Counted from the stretch's first letter, positions 1-4,789 are shown. The stretch: DNA of 5,571 nt from an uncultured Ruminococcus sp. (GCA_947177715.1 CAMWVM010000117.1:1-5571); one strand, 5' to 3'. Translations and numbers: made by a program. The notes: generated by a model not told the origin, from the letters alone.

Positions 1-1
1 T

Positions 2-154
2 GCCGTGAACGGTTCTGCTTGTAAGGGCGGTAAGGCTAAAATCACGGCTGTTTACCAGCTCGGCAAGAGCAAACATCCTTACCACTTAGTTCACACAGAC
101 GGTAATTCTACCGTTTACGGTTTGGTGGATGCTAACACCTTCACCAAGGCGTAA
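2..154 (+). CDS. Phage endolysin / cell-wall hydrolase, C-terminal fragment
   Basis: Only the last 50 codons are present; the frame is open from base 2 and ends at the TAA at 152-154. The peptide contains ITAVYQLGKSKHPYHLVHT followed by a glycine/valine turn and VDANTF. From knowledge of the family, this pattern closes many peptidoglycan hydrolases (amidase or glycosidase endolysins) of Firmicutes phages, where it forms a small SH3-like wall-binding module. The catalytic domain lies upstream of the window, so the bond it cuts cannot be stated. Its position directly before a small membrane protein and a holin agrees with an endolysin in a lysis cassette. The usual GWVDA at the end of this module reads GLVDA here, so a normally aromatic position is Leu; I treat this as ordinary variation. 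The endolysin call is fairly good, the subtype is unknown. Confidence 0.7.
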   Translation, partial: AVNGSACKGGKAKITAVYQLGKSKHPYHLVHTDGNSTVYGLVDANTFTKA

Positions 155-156
155 TT

Positions 157-330
157 ATGAGCCGGACGGTCGGTATTATCAATTTACTCCCTCTAATTAT
201 AGGGGGAGTAATAACTATAATCTGGATTATTAGTTTATGTCAATGGGGCGGAAAGACCCATTGTGATAAAAACGAATGTAGCTCCTGCCCATTTCCATGC
301 GAGGAGCGCGATAACAAGGAGGAAAAATGA
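157..330 (+). CDS. Small one-span membrane protein with Cys-rich tail, lysis cassette
   Basis: This 57-residue protein starts 2 bp after the endolysin stop. A weak AAGG site at 146-149 lies 7 nt upstream of the ATG. Residues 6-28 are almost entirely hydrophobic (GIINLLPLIIGG onward, ending in IIWIISL) and should form one membrane span. The tail, residues 29-57, is hydrophilic and carries four cysteines at 36, 41, 44 and 48 (spacing C-x4-C-x2-C-x3-C), then a charged end rich in Glu, Lys and Asp. The stop TGA (328-330) overlaps the ATG of the holin gene, which implies translational coupling. I do not recognise a named family. Given its place between endolysin and holin it could be a second holin, an antiholin or another lysis accessory. 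The cysteines could bind metal or form disulfides; neither is shown. Real gene likely, function unknown. Confidence 0.7.
   Translation: MSRTVGIINLLPLIIGGVITIIWIISLCQWGGKTHCDKNECSSCPFPCEERDNKEEK
316..322 (+). promoter_or_regulatory. Ribosome binding site of the holin gene, serving two possible starts
   Basis: AAGGAGG lies inside the end of the upstream small gene. It is 4 nt from the ATG at 327 and 10 nt from a second in-frame ATG at 333. Neither spacing is ideal, so the site does not decide between the two starts. Confidence 0.7.
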
Positions 331-671
331 TTATGAATTTTGTGAATGAATTTATCTCTATGTATGGCACGACTATTCTCTACTCTATCTTAACGGCTAT
401 TGCTGGCTATATCGGCATTGTCGTAAAGAATTTGTATGAGAAGTACATCAACGATAAAACCAAGAAAGATGTCGTTAATACCTGTGTAAGAGCCGTTGAA
501 CAGCTTTATACAGACCTGCACGGTCAGGATAAGCTCGACAAGTGTATTGAATCTGTGTCTGCAATGCTCGGAGAAAAGGGTATTACAATTACCGACATCG
601 AAGTCCGTATGCTTATCGAAGCTGCAGTTAATGAATTTAACCAGAGTTTTGGCGGCACAGATACGGAATAA
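327..671 (+). CDS. Phage holin, LL-H family (Phage_holin_6_1 type)
   Basis: A 114-residue protein. Residues 1-11 are a short N-terminus, residues 12-34 form one hydrophobic span (TTILYSILTAIAGYIGIVV), and the rest is a charged, helical cytoplasmic-type domain. That domain has the features I associate with LL-H type holins: a DKTKKDVVNTCVRAVEQLY-like segment at about 43-61, then a GEKGI(T/S)-like turn at 82-86, then a helix ending in EAAVNEFN. Holins of this family accumulate in the cytoplasmic membrane and open holes at a set time so that endolysin reaches the wall. Length fits the family (about 100-150 residues). The start at 327 overlaps the stop of the previous gene (ATGA). A second Met two codons later (M-I-M-N) is equally possible. 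The gene is followed by a 79-bp gap. Confidence 0.8.
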   Translation: MIMNFVNEFISMYGTTILYSILTAIAGYIGIVVKNLYEKYINDKTKKDVVNTCVRAVEQLYTDLHGQDKLDKCIESVSAMLGEKGITITDIEVRMLIEAAVNEFNQSFGGTDTE

Positions 672-673
672 TT

Positions 674-715
674 GTGACGATGGAAATAGGCACACCTGCT
701 AACTTCCTTCGGTGA
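674..715 (+). other. Possible 13-residue leader minicistron (speculative)
   Basis: A short frame, GTG at 674 with an ATG two codons later at 680, reads VTMEIGTPANFLR and stops at TGA 713-715. Its last codons contain the strand 702-710 that can pair with the ribosome binding site of the next gene. Translation through it would therefore tend to open that pairing, as in leader-peptide controlled resistance genes. The weak point is the lack of a good ribosome binding site: only GGAA at 665-668 lies just before the GTG. It may be chance. Confidence 0.2.
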
Positions 716-744
716 TAAAGGGGTGACTGATTTTTGAAGGAGGT
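702..744 (+). promoter_or_regulatory. Possible RNA hairpin masking the RBS of the XhlA-like gene
   Basis: Bases 702-710 (ACTTCCTTC) can pair over all nine positions, with one G-U pair, with 736-744 (GAAGGAGGT), which is the complete Shine-Dalgarno sequence of the gene at 751. The loop is 25 nt. Pairing would hide the ribosome binding site. Seen directly in the sequence; any regulatory effect is inference, because pyrimidine-rich stretches pair with SD sequences by chance fairly often. Confidence 0.35.
736..744 (+). promoter_or_regulatory. Strong ribosome binding site of the XhlA-like gene
   Basis: GAAGGAGGT is near-perfectly complementary to the 16S rRNA end and ends 6 nt before the ATG at 751. 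It firmly fixes that start. Confidence 0.85.
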
Positions 745-750
745 ACTGTT

Positions 751-1128
751 ATGACAGAACAAGAAAGAATTATCCTCATTGAAACGGAGCAGAGGTCTAA
801 ATCCAACACTCATAGACTCGACGCAATGGAGGCAGAAATGAGAGAGATTAAGAATGACCAAAAAGCAATCTACAAGATTGCTACATCTGTTGAAGTTATT
901 GCTCAGCGTGTCAGCAATATTGAGGATAAGGTGGACGACACGAACAACAAGGTTAACGCTCAAGCGAAAGCGTGGCAGGATACTGAACGACGCTTGACAG
1001 AAACTCAAAATGAACCATATAAGCGTACTGCAAACAATGTTAACACAGTAAAGGTCGCTATCATCACTGCTGTTTGCACTTTCCTTGCCACTGGAATTTT
1101 AGGTGCGATTATTATGTTCGTAAAATAA
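751..1128 (+). CDS. XhlA-like phage protein: coiled coil plus C-terminal membrane anchor
   Basis: A 125-residue protein. Residues 5-85 are highly charged with regular hydrophobic spacing (for example HRLDAMEAEMREI and VEVIAQRVSNIEDKVDDT), so a long helical coiled coil is expected. Residues 86-99 form a polar linker (NEPYKRTANNVNT) and 100-123 a single hydrophobic span (VKVAIITAVCTFLATGILGAIIMFV) ending in Lys. This layout matches the haemolysin XhlA family and similar proteins of Firmicutes prophages. In Bacillus PBSX, XhlA is a membrane-associated partner of the holin XhlB in lysis. The gene follows a holin gene, supporting a lysis role here. It is longer than typical XhlA (about 70-90 residues), the extra length being coiled coil. 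A tail or virion accessory protein is an alternative. Start fixed by a strong ribosome binding site. Confidence 0.65.
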   Translation: MTEQERIILIETEQRSKSNTHRLDAMEAEMREIKNDQKAIYKIATSVEVIAQRVSNIEDKVDDTNNKVNAQAKAWQDTERRLTETQNEPYKRTANNVNTVKVAIITAVCTFLATGILGAIIMFVK

Positions 1129-1136
1129 CTCCAAAG

Positions 1137-1160
1137 GATATTTTGTGGGTGTAAAATATC
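1137..1160 (+). repeat. Perfect 8-bp inverted repeat between two phage genes
   Basis: GATATTTT (1137-1144) and AAAATATC (1153-1160) are exact inverted copies around the 8-nt loop GTGGGTGT. G1136-T1161 (wobble) and A1135-T1162 could lengthen the stem to 10. The stem is AT-rich and is not followed by a T-run, so it is not a normal terminator. It lies 8 nt upstream of the ribosome binding site of the gene at 1182, so it may be an operator-like dyad or an RNA hairpin acting on that transcript. No function is shown. Confidence 0.5.
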
Positions 1161-1167
1161 TTATATG

Positions 1168-1174
1168 AAAGGGA
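1168..1174 (+). promoter_or_regulatory. Ribosome binding site of the 86-residue protein
   Basis: AAAGGGAG-type site ending 7 nt before the ATG at 1182. It supports this small gene being translated. Confidence 0.65.
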
Positions 1175-1181
1175 GTTTGCT

Positions 1182-1442
1182 ATGTACAGAATTATGATTG
1201 TTGCATCCAAGAAAGATAATGCAAAGTCGTTATATCAGTATTTAACTTCTACTGTTAATAATGTTACAGCTCCTCTGGAGTTCGCAACAAAAGAAGCTCT
1301 CGACGAATATGTCGAGAAAATGTTGAACGGAGATTATGCTAAGTCTGACTTTATCATCGTTAAGCCTATTGAATACTCTTTGACTGCCGATGCTTATTCT
1401 GATGACGAGGTAGTAGCTGATATCCCTGAGAACAATGAATAA
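1182..1442 (+). CDS. Hypothetical phage protein, 86 residues, acidic tail
   Basis: I do not recognise a family. The protein begins with a probable beta strand (MYRIMIVASK), continues with a likely helix (NAKSLYQYLTSTV), a second helix around ALDEYVEKML (39-48), and a second strand (DFIIVKPIEYSL, 56-67). It ends in a strongly acidic tail from residue 74 (DDEVVADIPENNE). It has no signal peptide or membrane span, so it is probably a small soluble cytoplasmic protein with an alpha/beta core. It is the last gene before the phage terminators, 53 bp after the XhlA-like gene. Last genes near an attachment site are often accessory genes expressed in the lysogen, but I see no promoter of its own, so co-transcription with the lysis genes is the simpler reading. 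Real gene likely because of the good ribosome binding site. Confidence 0.6.
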   Translation: MYRIMIVASKKDNAKSLYQYLTSTVNNVTAPLEFATKEALDEYVEKMLNGDYAKSDFIIVKPIEYSLTADAYSDDEVVADIPENNE

Positions 1443-1451
1443 ATTTCGCTT

Positions 1452-1493
1452 AGGCGGGTTTGAACTACTGAGTTCAGCCCGCCTTCTTTTTCT
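1452..1493 (+). terminator. Intrinsic terminator 1 of the phage late operon
   Basis: A GC-rich hairpin: GGCGGG-TTTGAACT (1453-1466), loop ACTG (1467-1470), AGTTCAGCCCGCC (1471-1483), with one bulged T and one wobble pair, then TTCTTTTTCT. It starts 10 nt after the stop codon of the 86-residue gene. On the opposite strand the tail would be AAGCGAAA, so it works for + strand transcripts only. Confidence 0.9.
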
Positions 1494-1512
1494 GTCACAA
1501 ATATTGTATAGA

Positions 1513-1525
1513 TTTTGCGACAAAT
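1513..1525 (+). repeat. Junction repeat copy A (TTTTGCGACAAAT)
   Basis: This 13-mer matches the reverse complement of 1665-1677 at 12 of 13 positions. It sits between the two terminators. It is one of a family of related motifs in this gene-free stretch, possibly integrase arm-type binding sites. Confidence 0.4.
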
Positions 1526-1528
1526 TTT

Positions 1529-1571
1529 AAGGCAGGCTGGCTTCTAATACCAGTCTGCCTTTGTTTTCTTT
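1529..1571 (+). terminator. Intrinsic terminator 2, tandem with terminator 1
   Basis: A 12-bp stem with one G-U pair: AAGGCAGGCTGG (1529-1540), loop of 9 nt, CCAGTCTGCCTT (1550-1561), followed by TGTTTTCTTT. It is a second complete + strand terminator 35 bp after the first. The pair would shield the chromosomal genes beyond from late phage transcription. Confidence 0.9.
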
Positions 1572-1590
1572 GGGTGCGTTAATCCCTTTT

Positions 1591-1620
1591 CGCTATGATT
1601 ATCTTTAATAGCGTTACGCT
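1591..1620. repeat. Two small overlapping dyads in the junction
   Basis: CGCTAT (1591-1596) and ATAGCG (1608-1613) are inverted copies around 11 nt. AGCGT-T-ACGCT (1610-1620) is a perfect 5-bp dyad around one base and overlaps the first. They could be protein-binding sites in the candidate attachment region. They are short, so chance is possible. Confidence 0.3.
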
Positions 1621-1664
1621 TTTCTCTGCATCTACGACATCAAAGCTATATCATTACTCTCTTC

Positions 1665-1688
1665 ATTTGTCGTAAAACTGTCGTAAAA
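1665..1688. repeat. Junction repeats B and C: tandem TGTCGTAAAA, 11-bp period
   Basis: TGTCGTAAAA occurs at 1668-1677 and again at 1679-1688, exactly 11 bp apart, about one helical turn. A shorter inverted copy, TACGACA, is at 1633-1639, and copy A at 1513 is also inverted. Same-face, helically phased repeats are typical of arm-type sites bound by phage tyrosine integrases. The identification is inference from position and pattern. Confidence 0.5.
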
Positions 1689-1703
1689 TGCCCTGCTTTT
1701 TCA

Positions 1704-1722
1704 GTGTAACCTGTTGTTACAC
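1704..1722. repeat. Perfect 7-bp inverted repeat just past lysS
   Basis: GTGTAAC and GTTACAC flank the 5-nt spacer CTGTT. It is 6 bp downstream of the lysS stop codon. On the - strand it is followed by TGAAAAAGC, not a T-run, so it is a poor intrinsic terminator. A short dyad around a small spacer is also the shape of a tyrosine-integrase core site, which would fit its position. Alternatively it is a 3'-end stabilising hairpin of the lysS mRNA. Confidence 0.5.
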
Positions 1723-1728
1723 AACGGT

Positions 1729-3303
1729 TTACCCTTGAATTGTCTTCATTGTCGGGAACAGCAAGACATCTCTAATTGACGCACTGTTTGTAAGAAGCAT
1801 AACCAGACGGTCAATGCCGTAGCCGATACCTCCTGTAGGAGGCATACCTATTTCAAGGGCACGCATAAAGTCTTCGTCAATTCTATTAGCCTCTTCATCG
1901 CCTTGGCTCAACAATCTTTCCTGTTCAACAAAACGCTCACGCTGATCGATTGGATCGTTAAGCTCTGAATAAGCGTTGCACATCTCCCAGCCGTTAATGA
2001 AAAGCTCAAATCTTTCAACATATTCAGGATTCTCAGGCTTTTTCTTTGTAAGCGGAGAAATCTCAATGGGGTGATCCATTATGAAGGTTGGCTGAATCAG
2101 ATGCTCTTCTACAAACTCCTCAAAGAACAGATTAAGGATATCGCCTTTTTTATGTCTTTGCTCATATTCAATATGATACTTATCGGCCTCTACTCTTGCT
2201 TCTTCAAGAGTTTTTATTTCATTGAAATCAACACCTGAATACTTTTTAACAGCATCAACCATCGTCATTCTTTCAAATGGCTTACCAAGGTCTATGGTAT
2301 GCTCGCCGTAAGGTATAACAGTTGTTCCGCAAACCTCGTTAGCGACATATCTGTACATATTTTCAGTCAGATCCATCATTCCGTAATAGTCGGTATAAGC
2401 CTGATAAAGCTCCATAAGCGTAAACTCAGGATTATGTCTTGCGTCAACACCCTCATTTCTGAAAACTCTGCCGATTTCATAAACTCTTTCAAGTCCGCCG
2501 ACAATAAGTCTTTTAAGGTAAAGCTCAAGTGAAATTCTGAGCTTGACATCCTCATTCAGAGCATTATAATGAGTTTCAAACGGTCTTGCAGCGGCACCGC
2601 CGGCATTTGAAACAAGCATTGGAGTTTCAACTTCAATAAAATCCTGTTTATCGAGATATCTTCTTATACAGCTGATAATCTTTGAACGCTTTTGGAAAGT
2701 ATCCATTACATCAGGATTACAGATGAGGTCAACATATCTTTGGCGATATCTTGTATCCTGGTCCTTAAGTCCATGCCATTTCTCAGGCAATGGAAGCAAG
2801 GATTTTGAAAGCATCACAATCTTCTGTGCATGGACAGAAATTTCGCCCTTACGAGTTCTGAAAACATATCCCTCAACGCCGATTAAATCACCGACATCCC
2901 ACTTTTTAAAATCAGCAAACTCATCCTTGCCAATATCATTCATACGGACATAAACCTGAATTCTATCAGTTTTATCACGGACATCTATAAAGTTAGCCTT
3001 ACCCATGTCACGTCTTGACATCATTCTTCCGGCAATTCTAACCGTTTCACGCTTTTCTTCAAGATTTGCCTTAAAAAGCTCTTCATCCTCGCCAGCTTCT
3101 TCCTTAGCCTTAGCTTCAATTTCTTCAAAACGTACCTTAGCCTCAGCATTATGAATTGTCACATCATATTTTGTTATAATAAATGGATCATTATCATTGG
3201 CACGTCTTTCTTCAAGCTTTTCAAGACGGATTTTCTTTAAAATATTTATATCTTCCTGAGTCATTTCCTCTTCAGGAGCATTATTAAGCATTTCTTCGCT
3301 CAT
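1729..3303 (-). CDS. lysS: Lysyl-tRNA synthetase, class II
   Basis: This 524-residue enzyme charges tRNA-Lys with lysine using ATP in the cytoplasm. Domains in order: a charged helical N-terminus (about 1-40); a Glu/Lys-rich helical stretch (about 52-86), longer than in E. coli LysRS; the anticodon-binding OB fold (about 87-165, VRIAGRMMSRRDMGKANF); and the class II catalytic domain. Motif 1 is at about 219-242 (DFIEVETPML, then GGAAARPF), motif 2 at about 272-300 (RVYEIGRVFRNEG with R282 and E284, then RHNPEFTLMELY), and motif 3 at 491-516 (GIGYGIDRL with R499). The lysine-pocket segment GWEMCNAYSELNDP is at 438-451. All signature motifs are intact and the length is normal. It follows greA by 30 bp, a pairing common in Firmicutes, and is presumably co-transcribed from the greA promoter. 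The nearest SD-like site, GAAAGGA at 3323-3317, is 13 nt from the ATG, unusually far. No in-frame start lies nearer to it. Confidence 0.97.
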   Translation of the reverse strand: MSEEMLNNAPEEEMTQEDINILKKIRLEKLEERRANDNDPFIITKYDVTIHNAEAKVRFEEIEAKAKEEAGEDEELFKANLEEKRETVRIAGRMMSRRDMGKANFIDVRDKTDRIQVYVRMNDIGKDEFADFKKWDVGDLIGVEGYVFRTRKGEISVHAQKIVMLSKSLLPLPEKWHGLKDQDTRYRQRYVDLICNPDVMDTFQKRSKIISCIRRYLDKQDFIEVETPMLVSNAGGAAARPFETHYNALNEDVKLRISLELYLKRLIVGGLERVYEIGRVFRNEGVDARHNPEFTLMELYQAYTDYYGMMDLTENMYRYVANEVCGTTVIPYGEHTIDLGKPFERMTMVDAVKKYSGVDFNEIKTLEEARVEADKYHIEYEQRHKKGDILNLFFEEFVEEHLIQPTFIMDHPIEISPLTKKKPENPEYVERFELFINGWEMCNAYSELNDPIDQRERFVEQERLLSQGDEEANRIDEDFMRALEIGMPPTGGIGYGIDRLVMLLTNSASIRDVLLFPTMKTIQG

Positions 3304-3333
3304 TCTTATGTTACAATCCTTTCACGTCATGAT

Positions 3334-3810
3334 TTACTTTGAAATTTCCAAAACCTCAAATTTTATAATTCCTACAGGAACCTCAACCTCAAAAATATCG
3401 CCGACTTTTTTATTCAAGGCAGCTTTACCGATTGGCGACTCGTCAGAAATCTTGTTATTATCAGGATCAGATTCAGTTGAACCAACGATTTGAAGCTCTT
3501 CGACTTCATCAAGTTCAAGATCTCTGATCTTAATAATTGAACCAACACCAATTTCAGTTACTGAGATATCATCGTCGTCAACAACCACTGCATTTGCAAT
3601 AATATTCTCAAGCTCAGCAATTCTTGCTTCGAGAATACCTTGTTCATTCTTTGCCTCATCATATTCAGCATTTTCAGAAAGATCTCCGAAAGAACGTGCT
3701 TCTTTCAATTTTTCGGCAACCTCGCCTCTGCGGACAGTAATAAGATAATCAAGATCTGCTTCAAGTTTAGCAAATCCTTCTCTTGAAACTGTATTTTTCT
3801 TTGCGCTCAT
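3334..3810 (-). CDS. greA: Transcription elongation factor GreA
   Basis: A 158-residue factor that enters the RNA polymerase secondary channel and stimulates cleavage of backtracked transcripts, rescuing stalled elongation complexes. Residues 8-76 form the N-terminal antiparallel coiled coil. Its tip carries the hallmark FGDLSENAEYDEAKNEQ at 41-57, with the acidic pair D43 and E46 that helps hold the catalytic magnesium. From about 80 onward is the FKBP-like C-terminal domain that binds polymerase, including the conserved SDESPIGKALL-like segment (ISDESPIGKAAL) and closing VEVPVGIIKFEVLEI. Length matches the family (about 158). Start is supported by AGGAGAG at 3823-3817, 6 nt upstream, and by a consensus promoter just beyond. 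First gene of the greA-lysS operon. Confidence 0.97.
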   Translation of the reverse strand: MSAKKNTVSREGFAKLEADLDYLITVRRGEVAEKLKEARSFGDLSENAEYDEAKNEQGILEARIAELENIIANAVVVDDDDISVTEIGVGSIIKIRDLELDEVEELQIVGSTESDPDNNKISDESPIGKAALNKKVGDIFEVEVPVGIIKFEVLEISK

Positions 3811-3816
3811 ATTAAA

Positions 3817-3823
3817 CTCTCCT
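3817..3823 (-). promoter_or_regulatory. Ribosome binding site of greA
   Basis: AGGAGAG on the - strand, 6 nt before the ATG at 3810. It confirms the greA start. Confidence 0.8.
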
Positions 3824-3854
3824 ATTCAAATATAATTATCGTTATTAAAGATAT

Positions 3855-3883
3855 ATTATAACCCATTTCCCCCGAAAAGTCAA
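3855..3883 (-). promoter_or_regulatory. Sigma-A type promoter of greA-lysS
   Basis: On the - strand, -35 TTGACT (3883-3878) and -10 TATAAT (3860-3855) are separated by exactly 17 bp. Transcription should start near 3848, giving a leader of about 38 nt. That is too short for a T-box or riboswitch, so this lysS is not obviously controlled by lysine or tRNA-Lys at the leader. Confidence 0.85.
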
Positions 3884-3901
3884 GTACTGCACATTTTCTT
3901 A

Positions 3902-3930
3902 TTGACACTTCAGTTTATTTTTGTTATGAT
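3902..3930 (+). promoter_or_regulatory. Sigma-A type promoter of the rlmA-GH113 operon
   Basis: -35 TTGACA (3902-3907, perfect) and -10 TATGAT (3925-3930, one mismatch) with a 17-bp spacer. The expected start is near 3937, leaving a leader of about 23 nt that contains the ribosome binding site. It is back-to-back with the greA promoter; the two -35 boxes are 18 bp apart. Confidence 0.88.
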
Positions 3931-3946
3931 TAAATAAACTTATTAT

Positions 3947-3952
3947 AGGAGA
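3947..3952 (+). promoter_or_regulatory. Ribosome binding site of rlmA
   Basis: AGGAGA ends 7 nt before the ATG at 3960 and sets that start. Confidence 0.8.
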
Positions 3953-3959
3953 AAATTAC

Positions 3960-4784
3960 ATGTATATTTGCCCTGTCTGCAAAAAGAAAATGAGAAAGAA
4001 AGCTTCAAGCTATTTATGCAAAAACAATCATTGTTTTGACATATCCTCAAAGGGGTATGTTAATTTACTTACCACAAAGGGCAGAAATCCGAAAACTGCG
4101 GGAGATAATCCTTTCATGGTTAGGGCAAGAAGTGAGTTTCTTAATAAAAACTATTACCTGCCGCTTGCAGAAAAAATATCTGATATAATAAAAGAACTTG
4201 TCAAGGGTATCAGCAAGCCTATTATTATTGACAGCGGCTGCGGTGAGGGTTACTATACTACAATTTATGCACAGAACATTTCTTCTGCTGAGATTTACGG
4301 TATTGATATTTCCAAATCTGCTGTAGCACATTGTGTTACATTAAGTAAGGAAAAAGAGATATTAAATACAGAATTTGCAGTAGCTTCTTCATTTGAACTT
4401 CCTTTTCGTGAGCTGACGGCAGATTTGGTCGTTTCCACATTTGCTCCTGTTTCAAATGACGAATACGCAAGAATTTTAAAGAAAGGAAAATACCTTGTAA
4501 TAGTATCTCCTGCTCCCAAACATCTTTTCGGATTAAAGCAAGTTTTATATGATACACCATATGAAAACAAACCTAACTCATATGGCTTAAAAAAATTTGC
4601 ACTTGAAAAACAATATACTGTTGATTTTAATATACAATTAGACAGCAATGAAGATATAATGAATTTATTTGCAATGACGCCTTATTACTACAAAACTCCA
4701 GAGAGTTCAATAAAAAAGCTGGAAAAACTGCAGCAGCTTGATACGCCATGTGAGTTTTTTATTGATGTATACAGAAAGAAATAG
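3960..4784 (+). CDS. rlmA: 23S rRNA (guanine-N1)-methyltransferase, RlmA family
   Basis: A 274-residue SAM-dependent methyltransferase that modifies the N1 of a guanine in the 23S rRNA hairpin 35 region at the peptide tunnel. The N-terminus is a zinc-binding module with C4, C7, C20 and H24, followed by the family signature FDISSKGYVNLL (26-37) and AGDN (47-50). The Rossmann-type domain follows: SAM motif I IIIDSGCGEGYYT at 88-100, the acidic residue D116 in GIDISKSAV, ASSFELPF at 142-149 and the FAP motif at 161-163. The late segment NLFAMTPYYYK (235-245) matches the conserved MTP region of E. coli RlmA. Length is normal (E. coli 269). E. coli RlmA(I) acts on G745 and the Gram-positive RlmA(II)/TlrB type on G748, which affects tylosin and telithromycin response. 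The host suggests the G748 type, but the sequence alone does not settle it. Confidence 0.88.
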   Translation: MYICPVCKKKMRKKASSYLCKNNHCFDISSKGYVNLLTTKGRNPKTAGDNPFMVRARSEFLNKNYYLPLAEKISDIIKELVKGISKPIIIDSGCGEGYYTTIYAQNISSAEIYGIDISKSAVAHCVTLSKEKEILNTEFAVASSFELPFRELTADLVVSTFAPVSNDEYARILKKGKYLVIVSPAPKHLFGLKQVLYDTPYENKPNSYGLKKFALEKQYTVDFNIQLDSNEDIMNLFAMTPYYYKTPESSIKKLEKLQQLDTPCEFFIDVYRKK

Positions 4785-4789
4785 ACAGG

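Larger units (their letters stand above)
1572..1728. other. Candidate prophage attachment end (attL/attR), gene-free
   Basis: This stretch lies between the last phage terminator and the stop codon of the chromosomal lysS gene and holds no supported gene. It contains the phased TGTCGTAAAA repeats on the phage side and a perfect dyad on the host side (1704-1722). If the repeats are integrase arm sites, the strand-exchange core should lie to their right, between about 1689 and the lysS 3' end. The integrase gene and the matching core copy would be at the far end of the prophage, left of this window. Not provable from one end. Confidence 0.45.

Noticed and set aside
496..702. 68-codon + strand frame inside the holin gene
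   Set aside because: Out of frame with the holin, no ribosome binding site, and an unstructured product; a shadow.
390..1008. Overlapping - strand open frames across the holin and XhlA-like genes
   Set aside because: They are antisense to genes with family features and good ribosome binding sites, and their products look like noise.
1182..1442. Self-contained moron gene with its own promoter
   Set aside because: No -35/-10 pair with acceptable spacing is visible in the 53-bp gap before it; only the terminator side fits.
1668..1688. CRISPR-like repeat pair
   Set aside because: Only two 10-bp copies, one base apart, with no spacers; better explained as protein-binding repeats.
2299..2953. 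Short + strand frames within lysS
   Set aside because: Antisense shadows of a fully conserved synthetase gene.
3811..3959. Possible T-box or lysine riboswitch ahead of greA-lysS
   Set aside because: The promoter leaves a leader of only about 38 nt, far too short for either element.
4065..4648. - strand frames within rlmA
   Set aside because: Antisense to an intact methyltransferase with all motifs; no start signals.
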